Positions 51,822 through 62,548 of a stretch of 64,000 nt of DNA are shown piece after piece; position 1 is the first letter of the stretch, and the number at the start of each line of letters is the position of its first letter. The notes under the pieces were generated by a model. The model ran no database searches, was not told the DNA's origin, and was given only the letters and a program-made list of their open reading frames with translations. Both the position numbers and the translations under genes were made by a program. The stretch is from Phlyctochytrium arcticum (lineage: Eukaryota > Chytridiomycota > Chytridiomycetes > Chytridiales > Chytridiaceae), in the NCBI GenBank assembly GCA_025602905.1, contig JAHLKI010000024.1, forward strand, positions 186,001 to 250,000, written 5' to 3'.

Positions 51822-54193
51822 ATGATTGGAAACAAAAAGCTCAAGAGGACCTATACCCGTCTCGATCGCCGGAAGCTACACTTCAAACTCGTCTCGGCCG
51901 CACTCGCTCAAGATAATGATTCCGTTGTAGCATTGTTGGACGATTGCCAAACGTGGGATGCACCTCATCCCCCAAACCCCGAGGACCCACCGGACCCGGT
52001 CAACAAACGTCAGCGCCTTCAAAGGGATAGAGAAGATGAAGAAGACGAGCCGTCCACTGCCCGGGGTCATGCCATGGTTGCCGCAATCCTGACTGGTAAC
52101 TTGGCTCTGATTGAGATATTACTGGACGCGGGGGCCCGAACCCGGTACCATCCCGATGGATGGCGAGAGTCCGAGAAGAAATCGTACTTGGAGATTGCTG
52201 CTGAGCGGGGGCAGACGGCTGTGGTGGGGTACTTATTGGACCGGGGGCTTACCCCCACGGATAGTGACGCCATGGGAGTGGAAGCAATCAAGCAGGATAA
52301 TCAGGAATTGACTCGAATGCTACTAGAACGAAAACAAATGGAAAGGGGACGGGCATTGCACCTGTCTGTGTTTTATAACCGTTTAAATATGATCAAGGAA
52401 TTTGATTTAGCGGTCGATGAAAAGGGACTTGAGGAAAGTGCCGTAACAGCCGGGAATCTTGGCAACTTGGACATGCTTGAGTACTTGATAAAGCACTTGC
52501 CGGTGTCCGAGCATGACCGAGTCTTGGAGGAAGTCTATCACAGCGCGGGGAGTGTCGCGGTCGTCGAATACTGTCTTGCTACATTAGGTCCTGATCGAAG
52601 CATGACCGAGTCTTGGAGGAAGTCTATCACAACGCGGGGAGTGTCGCGGTCGTCGAATACTGTCTTGCTACGTTAGGTCCTGATCGAGCACATCCTATCC
52701 GCCCCGATGCGTTACACCAAGCCATGAGGGAATCCCATATGGAAGTAGTAAAACACTTTATTGCACAAGGAGTGGAAGTCGATGAGGGCCAAGTTTATAA
52801 TATCCTTTCAACACAGTTGCAGGCCGGAGTCTACTTGTATGTCGCCCCTCCCACTGAATGGGATTACGACGAGCGCGCTTGCAACGAAGACGACATGCTG
52901 TACTTGTATTCCTTGCTGCATCCGGATCGACAAGGCGAGCTCAAAATTGCGGTCACCGCCATCGAACAGCGTTTCTGGCGACTGACCGAGGCATGGATGT
53001 CCCGCCCCGATTTTAACGTCAAAGAGCTGGATGGTTATTCCGCGGCATCAATTGTCCCGATACTGCGGAAAGACGGTCGGGAAGACATCATTCGCCGGCT
53101 GATTGATCTGGGTACATGTGAAAGCCACAGCATGGATATTAAGGGGGTCTTGCCAAGGTGCAAAGGTTGTACCGTGGCGGGTGTCTTGAGCCACGATCGG
53201 TATGGCCAGTATGGTGCGTTAAGCAGTGATGCTGCCCGCATCACTGAGCGTTTGGCGCGAGATAAGGCTCTGGCAACGGCGGAGAATGAGCTGGACATTT
53301 GGAAGTTTTCAGGGGTGGCGGACTACCTGGTCGATCTCCTCCTTGACCATACCATTCACCAACCGTTGGACAATTTCATCCGTCCCATGAGTTTTGAACC
53401 CGATGTCGCTGTCCAAGTCTGTTCCTCCCTCCGACATATCTGTGCCATTCTTTCCCAAATACTGCATATGGAGGACAGACGTGACGTACTGTCACAAGAT
53501 CTCAAGTCGGCTCTGGAGGGGCTAAGCCAAATTTCACAATGCAAAGATATCTCGAGGTTTGTTATGGAGAGAGTCTGTCCGCTGGCCCATGAGCGGGGGG
53601 ATGAGGTCCTGTTTCCCACTTTTGTGAATGTCACAAATCTGTTTGACGTTGAGGGCGATGAACCCAACACACTGGCCGCCATCCACGGCGGTGTCCTCGA
53701 TACCGTGCAAATATATACCTTCCGCCCTGTGTTCGAAGACGACTCAGACTGGGTCAGCCACCTACATCGCTATCTAGAAGCAGGGGAGGACCCCATAGCC
53801 GGTCGAGCTCGATTGATTGTCGATCACGCTTTTGACTTCAACATGCCTTACTGGCTCCCGGCTGCAAAACGCGTCATTGACCACTCTGATCCGTCCATCC
53901 TCTATCACTTTTGGCCTATAATGTGGGACCCAACCGATTCAATTGAACTCTATGTCGCCCAGCCTTTACTCAATGCCGCCTTTCTCCAACACAGCCCCAA
54001 GCTGATTGCTACATTGACCTGGTTAGGCGCGGACTGCTCTGATTATTGGTTTTCCAAATTGTTTGATGACGCGCTATCTGATTCGAAACTGGTCCGATTA
54101 CAGGATATCAAACTGTTCTTGAAGGGCGTTGAAAAGTATCAGACTGGAGTGCCGGTTTTTAAACCTGCTGTACCTCCTAAATTTAAGCATTAG
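51822..54193 (+). CDS. Ankyrin-type repeat protein, frame interrupted by an 89-bp tandem duplication
   Basis: The frame starts at the ATG at 51822 (MIGNKKLKRTYTRLDRRKLH) and runs to 52676. A second overlapping frame continues to 54193. They are joined if one of two adjacent 89-bp copies (from about 52511 and 52600) is skipped, which gives about 760 residues. Repeat-like helices include AMVAAILTGNLALIEILLDA, LEIAAERGQTAVVGYLLDRG and ALHQAMRESHMEVVKHFIAQ. An acidic-basic insert (KRQRLQRDREDEEDEPS) lies near residue 70. The second half has weaker repeats and an unassigned helical part. Ankyrin repeats mediate protein binding. Whether the gene is functional depends on whether an intron GTCCTG...GTTAG of 89 nt is spliced (see findings). 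Other introns were not needed. Confidence 0.6.
52511..52688 (+). repeat. Tandem duplication of 89 bp inside the ankyrin-type gene
   Basis: Two head-to-tail copies (52511-52599 and 52600-52688), identical apart from two internal substitutions (cacaGcg/cacaAcg and acAttag/acGttag) and the final base. The length is not a multiple of three. Each copy contains ttagGTCC, so AG followed by GT occurs 89 bases apart. Confidence 0.9.
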
Positions 54194-55036
54194 ATAGTTA
54201 AATATGACACATTTTTTTGGTAGTATAGTATGTAGTCTAATCTAGATGTCGACAATACTTTTGCTCTATTTGATACCTTTGTTCTTCTTTGTTAATTGTA
54301 ATTTCCCACACTGTGCTTCGTCAAGAGGGCAGTCCCACTTATCCTTTGCATCTTTCGGGGACTTCCTCCTTGAGCTCAACCCTGGTCAGTTTGTAAATCC
54401 CCAATCTGCAAGTTCAGACGACCCTCTTTGTCCAGTAGGCTGCTACTGCGCAATAATTTCGAATCCTTGCCCCACTCACTCCTCTGTCACATTCGTCCTT
54501 GAAAATCTTGTTGGACATACTACTGCGCTATTGGCTATAAAATTTACCCCATCGTCGGCCCAGCGTATATCTTTCTGATCTCAGATCGAAGACAGTGCTA
54601 TGCAGACACCCCCGCAAGGTTCCTTTTAAGTTCCTGCAATTTTCATTATCGATCCATTACCAGCTTGATACGGGGATCCATTTTAGACGAGCTTATTTAG
54701 GTACAGCAGTACCAGAGTATACCTCCCTTTCCCTTATGAGGGCACATCAAAAGATATATTCCCAAGATACGAACGCGTCGTTGACCCGAGATCCTCCCGA
54801 GATCCTCCCGAGATTCTCCGCGATAAACGCGGAGCTAAGCACTTAGGGTTCCCTTAATGAAAGTGACCTCATCAGTATTAGTGCGACGGAATATGACGAC
54901 GGCATCGACGGGGCAAAAAAGCAGCTGAGGAAAAAAGCCTGAAAAAAGAAGGAGCTCCAGGAACATTCCCTTCGTCCGCCCGCGCCATTTCTTCCCGTAA
55001 GGCAGCCAAGCAACCATCACCAAAGCAACCATCACC
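54194..55036. other. Intergenic region with a receptor-cluster repeat fragment
   Basis: The segment at about 54430-54545 (tgctactgcgcaataattt, then ccttgccccactcac and atcttgttggacatac) matches 50925-51010. The remainder is the promoter and leader of the calcium pump gene, with a repeated catcaccaaagcaaccatcacc just before the start. No gene is supported. Confidence 0.4.
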
Positions 55037-58000
55037 ATGCCATCGCCGTCGCATAAAAAGACGGCCTATTCCCGCTTGCCCTCCGACGACAGCTCCTCTT
55101 CTTCCTCGAATAACAAACTTCTAGACCGCTTATCCGACGTCTTTGCCGATCCCAATAGCAACCAGGATGTGGTCGACAAGGAGCTGGGTGGGGTCTCGGA
55201 TCTGCTCAAGGCATTTCATGTCGATCCCGAGAAGGGCATCCGTCCGGAGGAACAAGAGCAGCGTCAAAAGACGTATGGTGAAAATGTAGGTATATCACGA
55301 GTTGCCCGAGCCCGAGCCCAGAGGAAAAATGAATGGCCGAGGGCAACCATCTTTTCCTCCGAAAACAATGGATGGGAGAGGGATGCATTGGCAAAGTGAA
55401 TGCGACCGAGAGCGAGCTCCCAAAAGAAACCTGAAGATTTTGAGTATCGCTGACCCTGCTCTGTTCTTTTGTATTAATAGGTCCTCCCCGACCCTCCCAC
55501 AAAAACGTTCCTGAAACTAGTCTGGGAAGCCTATCATGACAAAACCCTAAGTACGTTCTTGAAGGAGCCTAAAGGTCAAATTATAGACTAAGACGAACAC
55601 GTTGTTTTTAGTCTTGCTGAGTTTTGCTGCGGCATTGTCCTTGGGCATTGGCCTTTGGGAAGATTACTTGTCGGGAATGCATGATCCCGATGAGCCAAAG
55701 TATGTTACTTTTGGGTTATGATAAATGTGGAGATGTGACTTATATGGTTTTTCTTTGTAATAGAGTCGGATGGGTGGATGGGGCTGGGATTCTCGTCGCC
55801 GTTCTGGTCGTAGTATTGACCAACTCGCTCAATGATTGTAAGTATGCCAGAGTGGCCCAGACAATTCTACCGAGCAAGGAGCGCGGGGATCGAGGATGAT
55901 GAATTTGCAATGCAGAATGTTTGAGTAAGGGAGGGGACGGACGATTTTGCTGCCCAAAATGAGTGGGATTTGTGTTCGTGAGGGAGGGAGGGAATGGGAG
56001 TAGGGAGTCTGCCGACGCGTCAAGATCCTAAGAGAGTATAAACTAAACGAATTGTTGATAGACCAAAAGGAGCGGCAATTCCGCAAATTGACTGCCTCTC
56101 AACCAAAACCCAAACACATGGTTCTCCGCTCTGGCCATAAACAGATGCTCGACGGTCCCTCCCTCGTCACTGGCGATATTCTTCTTCTTCGCTCGGGCGA
56201 CATCCTGCCCGCCGATTGTATCTTGATTCAAGGCCGCGATATCAAAGTGGACGAAAGCGCTGCCACGGGCGAGGCGGATAGTATTGAGAAAAAGGAGGGT
56301 GGGATCCTGGTCAGTGGGACTCGGATGCAGGAGGGCACGGGTAAAGCGCTGGTTTGCTGTGTAGGCGAGAATTCCGTGATGGGATCAACCATGATGGTGA
56401 GTTTTGCTCCTTTTTTATAGTCCGCAAGTTCCTCATTTGCCTGTCTACAGTCCATACGAGAGGACAGCACGGATCAAACTACCCCTTTACAAGAAAAATT
56501 GCACGCGTTAGCTGAACGCATCGCCAAATTTGGTATTGCAGCCGCTATCCTCATGTTTTTGTAAGTACAGTATCTAGCTCACTTTCATACGCGGAGCATA
56601 CTAACAAGTCTAACCTTAGAACTCTTTTAACAAAATACTTTATTACCCGAAAAATGGACAAATCTGTCCTACTCTATGGCGGGGGCGGAAAGAAGGAGAG
56701 TGATACGGTACAGTTGATTTCGGATTTGGTCGCCATGGTCTTGCAGAGTGTCACTATTGTCGTTGTGGCCGTGCCGGAAGGGTTGCCCATGGCCGTCACT
56801 ATTGCACTCGCCTACGCAACCACCCGGTAAGTCTAATTCTTCTTGTTTGTGTACCACTAACAATTGACGTGATTTCCTCAGAATGATGAAGGACAATAAT
56901 CTCGTGCGTGTCCTGTCCGCCTGCGAAACCATGGGCAACGCCACAACCATTTGCTCCGACAAGACGGGCACATTAACCGTCAACGATATGGTCGTGGTCC
57001 GAGCTTGGGTCGCGGGAACTTCTCTTGAACCTCCCCCATCCCGAGGAAAAGACCCAAAGGAAGTGGTTGGCGTGGATGAGCGCACTTTAAAAGAATTTGG
57101 GGAAAAATTAGGCGATACAGTCAGTCATGCATTTGCCGAGTGCATTTGTGTGGATTCGACCGCGTTTGAGGAAGAGAAACATGATGAAGAAGAGAACTCT
57201 GAGACGGATCAGGATGACGAGGGTGATACGAGCTTTGGCATCCGGAAAGTGAAAGAGCTGCGCAAGACTCTGGAAGCTGAGAAAGCCAAGCAAAAACCAA
57301 AACCAAAACCCAAAGCCAAGAAACCCAGTAAACGCTCTGTAAAAGATGATGAAGACGACAAGGATAAATCTGAACAAGATCGCCCTTCAAATGCTTTTAC
57401 CGGCTCCCGAACCGACGTGGCCCTCCTCCTTCTAGCGCGGTCCCTGGGTTACGAGTACAAAGACCTCCGCGCGGCCGCGCATGTGGTGCACACATACCCG
57501 TTCAGTTCAGAGAAGAAAAGCGAAGCTGTTCTGATTGAGACAGATGAGGGGACTAGGAGGATGTATGTCAAAGGAGCGGCTGAGATGTTGTTGGAGAATT
57601 GTGAGTTTATTGTTGGGGATGTGGATGATGTTGGGGCTGAAGAGCCTGTAAACGAGACGGACACGACCAAAAACAAGAGCAAAAAGAAGGACTCTAAGCA
57701 GCAGCCGAAATCATCTCAAGACAAATCTGAGAATGAATCTGAATCTGCAAAAGAGACGGATGGGGCGGGCACGACTCAGAATAAGAGCAAAAAGAAAGAG
57801 TCTAAACAGCCGAAATCATCTCAGGAGAAGGACCCTAAGCAGCAAGATCAACCGAAATCATCTCAAGACAAGAAAGACCAGAATGGGTCAGAAAGTAGTT
57901 TGTCACCGCAAAAAATGACCGATGAGCATCGCAAGAAACTGGAAAATCTCATCAACAGCTATGCCGAAAAAGCTCTGCGGGTCATTCTGGTGGCGTATAA

Positions 58001-59567
58001 GGACGTCAAGAGCGGAGATGAGGGGAAGCATGTCAAGGACAAAGGGAAGGAGGAGAAGGAAGGTGGACAAAAGAAAAAGTCGGACAAAAAGGATGATAGG
58101 AAGGATGACGATGAGGAGGAGGAAGGTGCAGATTTGACCTCACTCACGTTACTTGCCCTGGTAGGCATGCACGATCCTCTCCGCTCCGACGTTCCCGACG
58201 CCGTCAGCCAATGCCGCCGTGCCCACGTCACAGTCCGGATGGTCACCGGCGATAACCTTACCACTGCCAAAGCCATCGCCTCCCAATGCGGCATCTACAC
58301 CCGCGGGGGAGTCTGTCTCGAAGGCTCGGCATTCCGTGAGTTGAGCGAGGATAAACTCCGGGAAGTCGTGCCGAAGCTCCAAGTCCTTGCGCGCTCTTCA
58401 CCGTCTGATAAACGATTGTTGGTCAAGACTTTACGGGATATGGGGGAGGTGGTGGCTGTCACGGGAGACGGAACAAACGATGCACCCGCCTTGCATTTGG
58501 CCGATGTAGGGTTTAGTATGGGGAGTGGAACGGAAGTCGCCAAAGAAGCTTCGGATGTGGTTATTCTCAACGACGCGTTCCCGTCCTTGACTCGTGCGAT
58601 TTTGTGGGGCCGGACAGTTAACGACGCCGTCCGCAAATTCCTGCAGTTTCAACTCACAGTCAATTTCGCGGCGGTTATATTAACATTTACATCTGCTCTC
58701 GTCTCACCCACCTCAACCGCCGCATTAACCGCCATCCAACTCCTCTGGGTCAATCTCATTATGGACACCTTTGCAGCTTTGGCTCTGGCCACGGACATTC
58801 CAAACGAATCCGTCCTGGACCGGAAACCCGACCGACGCTCAGCAGGGCTAGTCACTTGGGACATGATGAAACTGATTGCGATCCAATCCACCCTCCAAAT
58901 CCTAACCTGCCTCGGCGTCCTCCTCTTTTCCCGAGACATCTTTGACCTACCCCCCGGCGACCGCGGCGAAAAACTCATCCGCACATTCACATTCAACGTC
59001 TTTGTCTTTCTCCAAGTCTTTAATCTCCTCAGCTGCCGAATTGTCGAAATCCCGCAGTACAAACGGAATCATACCCCCATTTCATTCTTTCAGCGCGCGA
59101 AATATGCCCTTTTGGGACCGTTCCAAGGCATGATTGCCAACCCGTTTTTCTTGGGGGTCATGGGAATCATTATTCTTGGACAATTGATTCTGATTGAGTT
59201 TGGTGGGACGGCGTTCCAGACTACCCCATTACCATTCAACATGTGGATCGCATCCATCACCATTGGATCCGTCAGTTTATTTGCAGCCTTGGTAATGTTC
59301 CCCCCTCTCGTCCTTATCATTCCCCCACATACTAACTTTTTTTCAACTTAGATCATCCGACTCATCCCCGACTGCTACATTCCCAAATTCGAGCGTAACC
59401 GCACGGTCCAAAACGATTTTACGCCGGAACGAATGGAATGGGATCATGTCATTCGGGATGTACGCTTACAGCTTCGCGTATTTAAGGCTTTACGAAGGGG
59501 ACGGAAGGATGAGGGAGGGGGAGTTCGAGTTCGCCGGGAGAGGCGGGATGAACGGCAGGATGTCTGA
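55037..59567 (+). CDS. PMC1: P-type calcium-transporting ATPase (PMCA/Pmc1 type)
   Basis: Nine exons (55037-55285, 55481-55550, 55612-55699, 55764-55837, 56062-56396, 56451-56560, 56620-56826, 56882-59291, 59352-59567) give 1252 residues. Motifs in order: actuator DESAATGEADS; the calcium-site PEGLPMAVTIALAYATTR; phosphorylation site CSDKTGTLT (Asp near residue 404); hinge VTGDGTNDAPALHLADVGFS (near 905); then LLWVNLIMDTFAALALATD. Ten membrane spans are likely. The nucleotide-binding domain carries two long Lys/Glu/Ser-rich inserts (about 455-525 and 620-800), unusual for the family. The last exon ends with DVRLQLRVFKALRRGRK, similar to the calmodulin-binding helix of animal PMCAs. It exports cytosolic calcium across the plasma or vacuolar membrane. 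The start context caccATGcc is strong. Confidence 0.9.
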
Positions 59568-60024
59568 TTTTCTGTAACTATTTGTGTGTGATGGGTGATG
59601 CTGTAACAATGTTTTTATTTTGTGTGTACTCAACACATTGACAATATGGGCATTTGTTTTACATGTATAGGCTGTTTTCGGATGTCGCGTGGTTCTTTGC
59701 CTGGTCCGCACCCGACACCAAAACATCAAGTTATAGCCAACGGGATTCGACCTTATAGATGGAGCAGTCGATGAAAAACTTATTGCAAACTTCGCTTACA
59801 GTGCGTATGGAGAAAATGAGGCTATACTCAACATCCCACGTCCTTGGCAAGTAAAAAACGGAAATCAAGGAAAGCCGTCTTGCAAAGAAATGAAAGAACG
59901 CATAGTATCAAAGAATTAAAACTGGAAGAATCGAGATCACTGCAAGAAAGAGCATATTTTCAAATCATATGAGAAAGAAAGATGTACAAGAGAACAAAAG
60001 CAGCACCAAATGTCAAACGTAATG
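59568..60024. other. Convergent 3' region
   Basis: About 450 bases between the calcium pump stop and the HNH gene stop. A-rich stretches near 59875-60005. No gene is supported. Confidence 0.4.
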
Positions 60025-61107
60025 TCAAATGTCCCAATCACTCCGTCTCTCCACCCACATCGGACCCAAACCCTGCTTCACCCTCTCCACCACCACCCAA
60101 CTCGCCATCGATTTCTGGGCCATATTATGCTCGCTAGTCGTCAACCATTGCAAATTATCCAAGTGGTCGTTCTTCCGGTCTCCGTCGATATGGTCGACCT
60201 CCATGCCCTTTACATCCCAAGGGCCCATGGGGTCGACGCTGGTGAGGATGATCCTGGCCACCGCGTAGTTGAAGATGCGCCCTTCATGATGAATGTCGAC
60301 ATAATGGCGGTCCTTCCTTCGCTTGAGGTGACCGACTTTCTTTGGCGGCTGTGCCTTGCGAGACAACACCCCATTGTCGAGACTTGTTGCCAGAAGTCTC
60401 AAAGAGTCGAGTTCACCCTCGACAAACACTGCCGATTAATTCCCATACTGGGCGGCGCACCACAGAGTCGATCCGAGGAAGTAACGACGCGGCTCGCCGG
60501 CAAAAGGTCCTTCGGGATATTGTGGGACAGCCGGGCGTCGAGCTGGGTAACGTAGGCAATGGGCTTCCATGCCCAATTGGGGAATACCCGGCGCATTGCC
60601 GCCCCTGCCACTGTCACCCGTCGGGCTGCTTCCATCGTCTTTCCCTTTAGAACCAAATGGCTGCCCGTCCCTACCCACTGGAACAAGGCTTTCCCCGAGT
60701 TGGTTCAGCGCCGCTTGATAATCGGATAGGAGCATGGGTCATCCACGTCGGCATCCGGGGCGGCGGTGAAGTGGCAAGATGCCTGACCTTGCGCATTCGG
60801 TGATGGTTTTAGGGACGATGTTGTTGGCCGGGAGTTGGTAGACGACCATACGTTTGCGCGAGGTCCAAAATTTAGGAATGCGATCATAAAAGCCCACTCC
60901 ACCCATCGCTGTGAAATTGTATAACATTTTAGTACTGACAGCCGGAAGAGAAAATTCGGGGATAGAACTGAACGCGAACTCACCATGATGGCAGTCAGCC
61001 AATCCATCACGATAAAAGGTATGTACATCTGCCCGTGCGGCATTTGGCGTTTCTATATCCGGGAGTCTCAGCTCGTTCCCAAGTTTGCCGTTGTGGTGTT
61101 GTTGCAC
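60025..61107 (-). CDS. HNH-endonuclease domain protein, multi-exon
   Basis: Exon 1 is 61107-60984 (MQQHHNGKLGNELRLPDIET), with donor GTGAGT and a 75-nt intron, then an exon from 60908 with GGVGFYDRIPKFWTSRKRMV. The next junction (about 60740-60800) is not resolved. The following frame (60735-60439) has an in-frame TAA at 60438-60436, which a 51-nt GTATGG...TTGAG intron (60448-60398) would remove. The last exon contains RRKDRHYVDIHHEGRIFNYA, then EVDHIDGDRKNDHLDNLQWL and TTSEHN, the HNH nuclease core (HNH_3 type, His-Asn-His metal site). Such domains are frequent in phage, giant-virus and homing endonucleases. Whether this one is mobile or domesticated cannot be told. A truncated second copy lies at 39.6-39.9 kb. 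Confidence 0.6.
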
Positions 61108-62548
61108 ATCCTATAGATGTCAACTGGGGCGGCGATATTCGGCATGTTTCGGTTGCGGGTTTTGATGAAATACTTTGAGACACTGAAGACGTGAAGAACC
61201 TTGTAGAAGGCTCTTCAAATCTTCAGTGTCTCGGTATTAGATGAGGATGCGGATCGTGAGACCTTTTGCCTCTCCACCTTTATATACGCGTAATGCTGTT
61301 TAGGGTTTGACATCCGCAAATCCGCGACGGAGCCCCCGGAGTACGGACTCCCCAAGCCCAGATGTTCCATCAAGGAAACGATCGCAAATGCATCATGAAT
61401 TTAATTCCTGACGGGACTGGGGTTGAATTGAATTGCCTTTTATTTCCATCCCGAAGGTTGTGCCTATGTGCCGTTCAGTACTCACCCTCACAACAAGCAA
61501 CTTTTGACTTGTTTTGATAGCAACTACTCGAGAAATCAACTGGGTTAGACGTTCTGTGGTTCCCTCTAATCTTCTCGGGAACTCGAGTGTATGATAGTAT
61601 GACTGGTGTACTGGGTCGCATCACTCCTCATCGCTCTCATTTCCTTCCAACTCCCCCCCTTCTTTCCTCCCTCCCCTCCCTCTAGGTTGTGCTGCGCATT
61701 CATTCACGATGGCGTTGAAGTTCTATCGTAATGACATAAATTGGCAGTGCACAATTGGTTCTCTTTCAATCATTAGCAAGACACAACGGAGGGGAACACA
61801 GCGCAGCACGCCCACCATCTTAATTTTGCAGTGGGAGGGCCACCGAAATGGCACCTGGAAAAGACATCATTTCAAGTCCAAGGCCCACAATGGCTGCGCT
61901 TGGATTTGGAACGTTTGAGCAATTCGATTCATTCACCGATTTCCAAGACTTTTGTTCCTGATGCCCACGCAAACTGTATCTCTCATCTCATATTACTCGA
62001 GCCTATTTTTTAGATATAGTCCCCCGAACGACGTGAACGACGTCCAAACAGAAAGTCGCGCAGCAAAGACGCCGCAACAAAAGCGCGTTGCTGCGCACGC
62101 CGGCCGTGGCTCCGTGTGTTTCAGGAACGCGAGCCCTAAATCGGCCGCACGGACTGTGCCGCTGAATTGCGGCCCAAGCCAAGCGTGCGGCCGGGTGGCT
62201 GGCTTTGCACGAACAACCAAGCAGCGCCAAAAATTGTCAAGCGCTCCAAAACATATACTCGGGCCAACCGGGGACATATCCTCTACCTATTCTGCTATTA
62301 ACAACAGCAGCCACAAAGACGACGACGACGACCACCACCACCACGTCCGAGTCTTTCCCATCATAGAGGCCTGCATAGACTATCCCCCGCTAGAAGCTAT
62401 AGGACGAGAACCTGTGACTAGATCGTACACCTTTTGGACTTGCATGCATTCGTAGACCTCAACCAAACAACAGCAACGGCAAAGCGTCAAACAGGAAAGT
62501 AGCTGGAACCACTTGGCTCGCCTCATCCTCGCCAATAAGCCGTGAGCC
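61108..62548. promoter_or_regulatory. 1.4-kb intergenic region upstream of chitin synthase
   Basis: Divergent from the HNH gene. It contains a short inverted pair (ttcaaatcttcagtgtctc at about 61214 and gagacactgaagac at about 61168). A pyrimidine-rich stretch (61640-61685) and a GAC/CCA-rich stretch (62318-62345) lie nearer to the start codon. The frame at 61709-61918 lacks support. No gene. Confidence 0.35.

Noticed and set aside
52613..52700. A separate gene start at 52613 for the second half of the ankyrin-type protein
   Set aside because: The codon is a TTG inside the second duplication copy; the frame is the continuation of the first half once 89 bases are skipped.
60399..60686. Alternative frame of the HNH gene (KPIAYVTQLDARLSHNIPKD), which is also open in the relic at 39.6-39.9 kb
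   Set aside because: Differences between the two copies are more often synonymous in the other frame (RYPARRPA...), which also leads into the HNH domain.
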